Shown: positions 53,045 through 59,715 of the stretch, in pieces | How the letters are laid out: each line of letters starts with the position of its first letter | How positions within the stretch are numbered: the stretch's first letter is position 1 | NCBI GenBank assembly: GCA_963531535.1 | Contig: CAUSGX010000006.1 | Location: 1-59,715 of the forward strand | Direction: 5' to 3' | DNA from: HOT-345 sp963531535 | Lineage (GTDB): Bacteria > Patescibacteriota > Gracilibacteria > Absconditabacterales > Absconditicoccaceae | DNA length: 59,715 nucleotides | Notes under the pieces: model-generated | Databases searched by the model: none | Seen by the model: only the letters and a program-made list of their open reading frames with translations | What the model was told of the DNA's origin: nothing | Position numbers and translations under genes: made by a program

Positions 53045-54160
53045 ATGGCAAAAATGAGTAATGATCAATTTCAAAGTCCTACAGCATATCTAGAATATTT
53101 GAATACTTTGATGATTCAGAAAAATGCTTCTGATATGTATTTGACCTATGGCGAACCTCCTGTTTTGAGAATTTTGGAGGAAGTTCATAGAGAAACAGAT
53201 CTTGAGCCGTTGGATGATGAGCTCCTCAACCAACTGGCATTAACGCTGATGAATACCACCGGACTTGATTTTTTTGAAAAGCACGGAAGTATTGACCTCG
53301 GAATTGGATATCAAGATAGAAGATATAGAGTAAATATTTCGAGACAAAGAGGGCATATTATGATTGTTGCCAGGCTTTTGAGAAAAAAAGTCCCAACCCT
53401 AGAATCACTATGTTTGCCAGGAATTTTCAAAGAACTTTCACATAGAACGAATGGGATTATTTTTTTGGCAGGTGCTACAGGATCTGGAAAATCTACGACA
53501 CTTGCAGCAATGGTAGAGGAAATCAATCAAACCGAGAAAAAACATATTCTGACGATTGAAGACCCGATTGAATATATTTTTGAGGCAAAAGAAAGCATAA
53601 TCGATCAAAAAGAACTCTGAAAAGACATCTCTTCCTTCTCTTCAGCAATGAAATATGCTCTAAGACAAAGACCAGATATTATTCTCTTTGGTGAGATCAG
53701 AGATCTTGATGGTATTAGAAATGCAATTCTCCTCTCAGAAACTGGTCATCTGGTACTAACGACTGTTCATGCTAGATCTGCTGAACAAGTTCTCAATAAA
53801 CTTATCGGATCGTTCAATTCGAGCGAACAAAACCAAATCAGGGTTCAGCTTGCTGAAAACCTCTGTGCAATTATTGTCCAAAAGCTTTTAAAAAGGAAGG
53901 ATAAACCAGGTCTTGCTCTTGCGCAAGAGGTTCTACTCAATACAACGGCAGTATCAAATCTTGTTAGAGAAAATAAGCTTAATCAGCTAAAAAGTACTAT
54001 GTATACCAATAGAATGTGAGGTATGCAGATCATGGAAGAGAGTCTTTTGAGCCTTGTTGAAAAAGGTATGATCACTGTCTCTCAAGCAATTCAAGCTGCC
54101 AATAATCCTGAATATGTTCAAAGAGAATTGATTACTAGAGAATTAGTAGAAAATAAATAA
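53045..54160 (+). CDS. pilT: Type IV pilus retraction ATPase PilT
   Basis: PilT drives pilus disassembly and retraction. The 371 residues have the N-terminal PilT domain (Ala-Ser-Asp-Met-Tyr-Leu-Thr-Tyr-Gly, from Ala-Ser-Asp-Leu-His-Leu), Walker A Gly-Ala-Thr-Gly-Ser-Gly-Lys-Ser (143-150), the Asp box Ile-Glu-Asp-Pro-Ile-Glu-Tyr, Walker B Arg-Gln-Arg-Pro-Asp-Ile-Ile-Leu-Phe-Gly-Glu and His box Thr-Thr-Val-His-Ala. No Cys pairs are present, unlike PilB at 3483. The presence of both ATPases implies functional retractile pili, which in other bacteria serve attachment, movement and DNA uptake. Confidence 0.93.
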
Positions 54161-54171
54161 TAGAAAATCTG

Positions 54172-54198
54172 AAAAGAGCAATCAATTGCTCTTTTTTT
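54172..54198 (+). terminator. Terminator after pilT
   Basis: AAAAGAGCAA and TTGCTCTTTT form a 10-bp stem with a T-run. Confidence 0.75.
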
Positions 54199-54217
54199 GA
54201 TCTTTCGAAAAATATTC

Positions 54218-54245
54218 TTGAAAAGTGAGGAAAAAACACTACACT
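54218..54245 (+). promoter_or_regulatory. Promoter of pheS
   Basis: TTGAAA (54218-54223) and TACACT (54240-54245) are 16 bases apart, with a GTCAGATTT motif just after the -10 box. Confidence 0.55.
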
Positions 54246-54279
54246 CAGAGTCAGATTTTTATCTTTTTTTCTAAAGGGA

Positions 54280-55302
54280 ATGATTAACTTAGATCAGGAA
54301 CTTACTTGGCTCAAGGCATGTGAGGATTTAGTAGAACTGGAAAATCGATATCAGAGGATCCTCGGGAAAAAGGGATATGTAAGTGAGGCGTTAAAGACGC
54401 TCGCCCAGTTGCCAATTGAGGAGAAGAAGATTCAATGAGGGCAAATTTCTACACTAAAAACAGCTCTTCAAGCAGCATATGAAGAGTGTTTTGAAAGACT
54501 TAAGCTCAGAGAGATCAATGCACAGCTTGCTGAGGATATTGTTGATATTTCACTTCCTGGGATACCTGTTGAACAGTGATATTTTTCACTTTTGAGCAAG
54601 GTAAGAAGGGAACTAGAAGAAATTGCTCAGGGTATGGGGTTTATCGTTGAACATGGAAGAGATGTTGTGAGCAAATTTGAGAATTTTGAGTCTGTGAATA
54701 TCCCGGTTTCTCATCCTGCTACTGAAATGCATGATACTATCTATATTGATGAGCTAGATCCTAGGGGGGAAAATTTTGTTCTTAGAACTCATACCTCCTC
54801 TGCTCAAAACTATGTTATCAAAAAATACTGAGTTCCAATCAGGGCTGTTTTGCCTGGTAGAGTCTATAGATTTGAGAATGTAGATGCGACGCACGATACT
54901 ATGTTTTATCAGTTTGAATGAGTATATATTGACAAAAATATCAGCATTACGCACTTCAAGACAATTATTCAGGATTTTTTGACTGTTGCTCTTCAAAAAA
55001 AGGTTGAAATCAGAATGAGACCTGCATATTTCCCTTTTGTTGAGCCAGGTTTTGAGATAGACACAAGATATGAATATGTAAATCCTAAAACTGGGAATAA
55101 AGAAATGTCAAAGTGGATGGAGATCCTCGGTGCTGGAATGATTCATCCAAATGTACTAAAAGAAGCCGGAGTAAATCCTGAAGAAGGGCGAACTGGATTT
55201 GCCTTTGGAATGGGAATTAATCGTCTAGTTGCAGTAAGATACGGGATAAAAGATATCAGGCTTTTCACCAATTGAGATCTAAGATTCTTAAAGAGCCGAT
55301 AG
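54280..55302 (+). CDS. pheS: Phenylalanyl-tRNA synthetase alpha subunit
   Basis: The catalytic subunit of PheRS. The 340 residues have a helical N-terminal tRNA-binding arm (about 1-90), Val-Ser-His-Pro-Ala-Thr-Glu-Met-His-Asp-Thr, Leu-Arg-Thr-His-Thr-Ser-Ser (motif 2 region), Pro-Gly-Arg-Val-Tyr-Arg-Phe-Glu, Ala-Tyr-Phe-Pro-Phe-Val-Glu-Pro and Gly-Phe-Ala-Phe-Gly-Met-Gly-Ile-Asn-Arg (motif 3). pheT, usually next to it, is not found downstream; the following gene is a flippase, so PheT must be encoded elsewhere. An AAAGGGA sequence immediately precedes the ATG. Confidence 0.95.
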
Positions 55303-55330
55303 ATTCTATAATTTTTATTCGATACAGCTC

Positions 55331-56878
55331 ATGAAGCAACAAGAAAACAATACTGATCTCCTTCAAGATGAAACTTTGAGTCAAAAACTGATAAAAAAAG
55401 GTTTTTGGCTCTATCTTTTTTCATATCTTATCGCGCCAGGTGGATATTTAATTAGGCTTTTGATCTCTAATTCTCCAGAGATTTCCGTCGCAGATGTTGG
55501 GATTCTCTACAGTATTATTAGTCTGATTAGTTTCTTGAATGTCTATAATGACCTTGGTTTAACAGAAAGTTTGCAGTATTTCTTGCCAAAATTTTGGATC
55601 AAAAAGGAATATAATCATATTAAGACAACGATCTATCTCAGCTTTTTAGTCCAATTTTGAACAGCGATATTGATCGCTCTCGGATTATGGTTTGGTAGTG
55701 ATTGGCTTGCAGTAAACTATTTTCACAACCCTGTTTCTGCTGATATATTAAAATACTTCTGTCTCTATTTTTTATGAATAAATCTTTTTCAGACTTTTCA
55801 GAGCATTTTTATTGCATTTCAAAAAACTTTTGACTACCAGCTTGTGGAATTTATAAGAATGCGATCTGTAGTCTGATTTTCATTTTTTTGCTTTTTAACT
55901 AACAGAGGGACAATAGAATGGTATAGTCTTAACCGACTTTTATGATTAGGAGTTTGAATCCTTATTGCTGGATTTATTTACTATAGAAACTACCATCATT
56001 CTTTAATGCAGGGGAAGTTTGAGTGGGACAAACCTATGCTTAAAGAATATCGCAAATATGCATTATGGTCATTCATTTGACTAAATATTAGTAGTGTATT
56101 CTGACAGATTATTCAGCAGCTCGTGCTTTATTTTCTGGGTGATGAATCTGCTGGATATTTTGCGAATTTCCAGAGTCTGTTTAATATGGGATTTATAATT
56201 ATTTGACCAATTATGAGTTTGATTTTCCCAATTGTTGCAGAAGTTATGGAAAAGAAAGATGAGAAAAAACTGAATCTCCTTATTTCGTTTTTTTATAGTT
56301 ATTTTTCTGCTCTTATTTGTACTATAGTGCTATTATTTATGACTTTATGATCAGATATTTGATCTCTTCTATTCGGAGCTAAATTTAGACTATCTGGAGA
56401 ATTACTTTCATACTGAGCGATATTCCTTGTTTTTTCAACACTTTCTACATTTAATTTTTCTGTTTTATGAGGACTGGGGAAGGTCAAACTTAGAGTAAAA
56501 GCTTTATCCTATTCAACACTTATTTTCTTGCTTTCCTCGATAGTCTTAATCCCTTTATTTAAAATCTATGGTGCTGTATTTAGCTTTTGACTTAGTTATC
56601 TTTCCCTCTGGATCTTTAGTTATTTTGCCCTATGAAAATACAAGACAATTTGACTAGATTTCAATTTCATTTCTAGTAATCTAATTTATTTGATCATTCT
56701 CTGACTCATTATCTATCTAACTAAAGATATGTTTTTCTCAATCAGTTACTCAAGATTTCAACAGATTTCTCATTTAGTTATCATTACCTTTATAATTTGC
56801 GTTATTTTAGCTCTTTTGAATATAAAAAAAATTTCCTTTATTCTAAAGGAAATTAAAAAAATTTCAAGAACCCCATAA
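55331..56878 (+). CDS. Polysaccharide flippase (Wzx/MATE-like)
   Basis: The 515 residues form about 12-14 membrane helices. The N-terminal part has Gly-Gly-Tyr-Leu-Ile-Arg-Leu-Leu and Tyr-Asn-Asp-Leu-Gly-Leu-Thr-Glu-Ser-Leu-Gln-Tyr-Phe-Leu-Pro-Lys, matching the polysaccharide biosynthesis/MurJ-MATE superfamily. Such proteins flip lipid-linked sugars across the membrane. It starts 28 bases after pheS and converges on the WbqC-like gene. The flippase plus three glycan genes make a surface polysaccharide or glycan cluster. No polymerase is seen inside the window. Confidence 0.8.
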
Positions 56879-56885
56879 TTTTAAA

Positions 56886-57584
56886 TTATATCTTTCAAAT
56901 AGAATTTTGGCTGATAAAGCTTAAACTATTTGGTCACTCATTAAATATAAGATCTAATATACTCATATATGGAAGAAAATCTCCCCACAATTGAGAATAA
57001 ATAGGATGTTTATACTCTTGAAAGACAAGTTCAATTTTTGCATCTGAGAATAAATCAGCTTCCACATATCACCTCCCTCATGCTCAAGAAATATAGAAAT
57101 CAGATCAAATTTCTTTGCATATATCAACTAATGCCTTAGTACTAGAATGTTCTAAATCTGGCAGAATTTCTGATAGAGTTATAAATGAGGTGTGTTCTAT
57201 CCCAATTAGCCTAGAAAGAAAGATAATTGTTTCAATATTAAACTTGGCAATATTAGTTTCTTCTGTTTCATATATTTTCCTTCTTATTTCCCCTCCGTAT
57301 GTATTAAAATATGGAGCTTTTTTATAAGATTGCTCTATTGTCGTCCAGTGCTTCCTTAATATTTTATTATCAAAAGAAACCTCATTGATTTTTTGTCCTA
57401 GAGATACCTTCACAGGTAAAGATAAAAGTACCTCACCATTAGCTCATTTAACCTTATTCCTGTTATGGTAGTCCCCTTTTGTAAACTGAGCATTGTCATA
57501 AAAAACAAAAATATCCGAGAGATAAATCTTATTAAAAAGTCACAAATAAGGAATATAATTTGGCTGATGAATCGAGCAACGCAT
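56886..57584 (-). CDS. WbqC-like family protein
   Basis: This 232-residue protein begins with Ser-Ile-His-Gln-Pro-Asn-Tyr-Ile-Pro-Tyr-Leu-Gly, the diagnostic N-terminus of the WbqC family. Asp-Ile-Phe-Val-Phe-Tyr-Asp-Asn-Ala-Gln-Phe, His-Asn-Arg-Asn-Lys-Val and a Tyr-Met-Ser-Ile-Leu-Asp-Leu-Ile-Phe-Asn-Glu-Gly block near the end also fit. WbqC-like genes sit in surface-glycan loci, and some members have been linked to adding acyl or amino-acid groups to sugars, although the reaction is not settled. It starts 39 bases after the PIG-L deacetylase gene, and the pair probably works on one sugar. The ATG at 57584 is chosen because it gives the family N-terminus. Confidence 0.78.
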
Positions 57585-57623
57585 TTGTTAGTAAGCACAT
57601 ATAGAGATAAATATGAGAAACAA

Positions 57624-58229
57624 TTAATTAACAGATCTGAAGACCTCAAATGCCTCAAAACATTTCTCATTCCTAAAAATATCAAATGCTCTATATTCTG
57701 CCAGTCCTTTTACAGCTCTTTCAGCCATATAGGTCTTTGTATTTTGGGAAGAATGAAATTTGACAGCACTAATTTTTAGATCGATAAAATCTGTAATATC
57801 AACATAATATGTAGGTCTAAAGTCTATTGTAGAACTTGGAGACTGATAAACATAAATATGATTGACTAACCTTCAGGCCACAATAGCAGCATGATGAACT
57901 GCTCTATGATCTTGATGAGTATCATGCCTGGATGGGATAAAGATCATATCTGGATTAATTTCTTTAATATACTTTTCTATAACTTTTACTGTGTCATATC
58001 ATTCAGAAATATATCTGTCAGTAAGACTCTCAATAAAGGGAGTAACTCAAATTAAGGCAGCAGCTTCTTCTGCTTCTTTCTTACGATCTTTCCCTGTTGT
58101 CCCTCAAGATCCATTGGTTAAAACTAAGAAATTAACATCATATCCCTCTGCTTTCATTCTAGCCATTGTTCCGAAACACCCCAACTCAATATCATCTGGA
58201 TGTGGCCCTATTGCAAGTACTTTTGTCAT
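57624..58229 (-). CDS. PIG-L family (LmbE-like) N-deacetylase
   Basis: This 201-residue zinc-dependent deacetylase shows Ile-Gly-Pro-His-Pro-Asp-Asp-Ile-Glu-Leu-Gly (7-17), where His10 and Asp13 bind zinc. Ser-Arg-His-Asp-Thr-His-Gln-Asp-His-Arg (100-109) gives the third zinc ligand and the catalytic His. PIG-L enzymes remove the acetyl group from N-acetylglucosamine-type sugars. The gene lies 7 bases after the glycosyltransferase and 39 before the WbqC-like gene, so a modified amino sugar on a surface glycan is the likely substrate. Confidence 0.88.
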
Positions 58230-58236
58230 TAGTATA

Positions 58237-59322
58237 TTATAAGTTAGTAACTAAAAGCGTATTAATATCAGTATCCAACATATTTAGCTTACTTTTTAAG
58301 AAAGGTCTTAAATTTTCTATATGCTGATTACATATTGCTCTTTCTGAATGAACATCTTTTATATATTTATAGTTTCTTTCTATAAATTCTGCTCTGAAAT
58401 CATTATCCTCAAAGAGTTTTTTTGTTAAATCAAGCAATTTCTCTCTTTCTACTTTAATTATTTCGTACATATCATATGTAATAATAGGCTTTTTGCAAGC
58501 CATAATCTGCATTGGCATAAGAGATAGCCCTCAAATACTGAAATCTCAAAAACAAAAATCTGACCCTCTAATTTTTGCAGCTAGTATCTCCTTATCCATA
58601 AAATCATGCCAAAAGTATGTGTTAGGATCACTAAGTTCAGACTTATACTTTTTCACTTCAAATCACTGATTAAGTAGATGAAGTGTAGCTTCTGGGTAAT
58701 TTGGTTTTATGTACTCTTGAAAAATTTTTATCGCATATTCAGGTCTTTTATCTCCGTGAAGCCTAGTTGGGAAGAAACAGGCAGGATTTCACTCAAGCTT
58801 TATAACTTCCCCCTCAGGATTAAAAATGTCCATATTTACTGGATTTGGCAACCATTTTACATCGCTTCTCACCTTTTGTCTTAAAGGTTCTAACATATCT
58901 GGCGTTGAACAATAATAGAGATCAAAATCCTGAATCTTTTTTCTAATTTTTGCTCAAAATAATTTATCTATTATTCGTCAAATTATCTTTTTGATAACAT
59001 TTTTCTCATCAATCCAGAGTCTATGATAATTAACTCAAAAATCAAAGCCATGAGATTCTGCGATCGAGATCTGATTTGGTATTTTCTTAAAATTTAGGAA
59101 ATTCTCAGTATTATTAAAATGTACAATGTCATATTTTTGGATAACTCACTCTCTATAAAGTTTCTTTAGGAGCCAAAAATTTTTAGGAATATAGACTGCT
59201 CAAGCTGTTGGCTTATCAATATTCGGGCAGTAAAGATCAATATTAAAAATATGTTTAAAATTTTTCTTAAAAAAGAGGTACTGAAATTGAAAGCCATTCA
59301 TAAAATAACTAGATTTTTTCAT
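58237..59322 (-). CDS. Glycosyltransferase (GT4-like, GT-B fold)
   Basis: The 361 residues resemble GT-B glycosyltransferases. Leu-Pro-Asn-Pro-Val-Asn begins the second lobe (preceded by Ser-Thr-Pro-Asp). Pro-Thr-Arg-Leu-His-Gly-Asp-Lys-Arg-Pro-Glu is the donor-phosphate region. Gly-Leu-Ser-Leu-Met-Pro-Met-Gln-Ile-Met-Ala-Cys-Lys-Lys-Pro-Ile resembles the GT4 C-terminal block. The usual acidic E-x7-E residue is replaced near the Gly-Gly-Leu segment, so the exact class is uncertain. It overlaps the upstream gene by 14 bases, which points to translational coupling. ATG at 59322 is the first start after an in-frame stop. Confidence 0.72.
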
Positions 59323-59715
59323 AATATACGAACATACGAATTTTTAAAAAATCTATAATTTTCTTAATAAGAAGAATAGCATTTAGCCACCGTTTATCAA
59401 GACCAAGTTTTAGGAAATTGGGATTTAATCTTATGATTTTCTTAAAAATTACTTGTAAATCATCATCCCAAATAGAATAATCAAAGCATCTTGGTAATAC
59501 CAAGAATCTATCTATATTTCAATACAGTTTAAAATACTTCTCTGTATATAATTTATAATTTTGTTTACCAATACTCATAAAAATCGTTGGATATCTTCCA
59601 TAGAAATATTTCTTTTCTCCATTCTCTACTATAATTACCTTTTCAATAACCTCAATAAGACAATATGATATATCAATTGCTTGAAATATATATTCAACAA
59701 GTTTATCTTGATCTT
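59309..59715 (-). CDS. Partial gene, glycan-cluster protein
   Basis: The 5' end lies outside the window. The visible 135 codons end in TAG at 59309 and overlap the GT gene by 14 bases. The fragment has Asp-Ile-Ser-Tyr-Cys-Leu-Ile-Glu-Val, Tyr-Gly-Arg-Tyr-Pro-Thr-Ile-Phe and a basic helical end with several Lys-Ile/Leu runs. The family was not recognised. By position and overlap it belongs to the polysaccharide cluster. Confidence 0.55.

Overview
This window uses genetic code 25: UGA is read as glycine and only TAA and TAG end genes. Read with the standard code, almost every gene breaks into short pieces. Read with TGA as Gly, long intact frames appear for about 38 genes. Many TGA codons fall on invariant glycines, such as the Walker A glycines of ClpC, RecG and HolB and the Asn-Gly-Arg-Gly of GyrB. 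Code 25 is known from Absconditabacteria (SR1) and Gracilibacteria (BD1-5), so this is most likely a chromosome piece from one of those CPR lineages. The DNA is AT-rich. No tRNA, rRNA, insertion sequence or CRISPR array was recognised.

Layout. 1-9.8 kb: a thioredoxin/CcdA redox pair, DUF2461 protein, Lgt, the pilus ATPase PilB, a degenerate PriA-like protein, a lipoprotein, a flavodoxin-fold oxidoreductase and Tex. 9.86-10.06 kb: a structured RNA resembling 6S RNA. 10.3-16.1 kb, minus strand: DnaB, a nuclease-like protein, a TPR protein, a PSP1-family protein and FtsH. 16.5-22.7 kb: RecG, a small protein, an OLD-family ATPase/TOPRIM protein, RsmA and HolB. 22.9-39.0 kb: a surface island with one 14.6-kb gene for a secreted protein of 4,852 residues, followed by a 307-residue secreted protein and a VirB2/T4SS-pilin-like protein. 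39.1-42.8 kb: the C-terminal half of UvrB, standing alone, and ClpC. 43.2-45.6 kb: a small membrane protein and GyrB, bracketed by two copies of a palindromic repeat. 46-50.6 kb: a DUF2304-GT2 glycosyltransferase, SecD and a membrane-anchored surface protein. 50.7-51.05 kb: a gene-poor stretch with a candidate small RNA carrying a repeated loop motif. 51.25-55.3 kb: ProS, PilT and PheS. 55.3-59.7 kb: a surface-polysaccharide cluster (flippase, WbqC-like, PIG-L deacetylase, glycosyltransferase and a truncated gene).

The genes fit a small-genome, host-associated bacterium that invests in its surface: type IV pili (PilB, PilT), lipoproteins (Lgt), Sec export (SecD), glycans and a giant adhesin-like protein. 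Two sequence-wide patterns stand out. Promoters follow TTGnnn-N16-TAnnnT with an almost invariant 16-base spacer and short leaders that usually lack a clear Shine-Dalgarno. A near-palindrome, AATCWGATT, recurs far more often than base composition predicts, inside and between genes, like a DNA-uptake or other genome-wide signal.

All functions are read from sequence motifs by eye; no database search was run.
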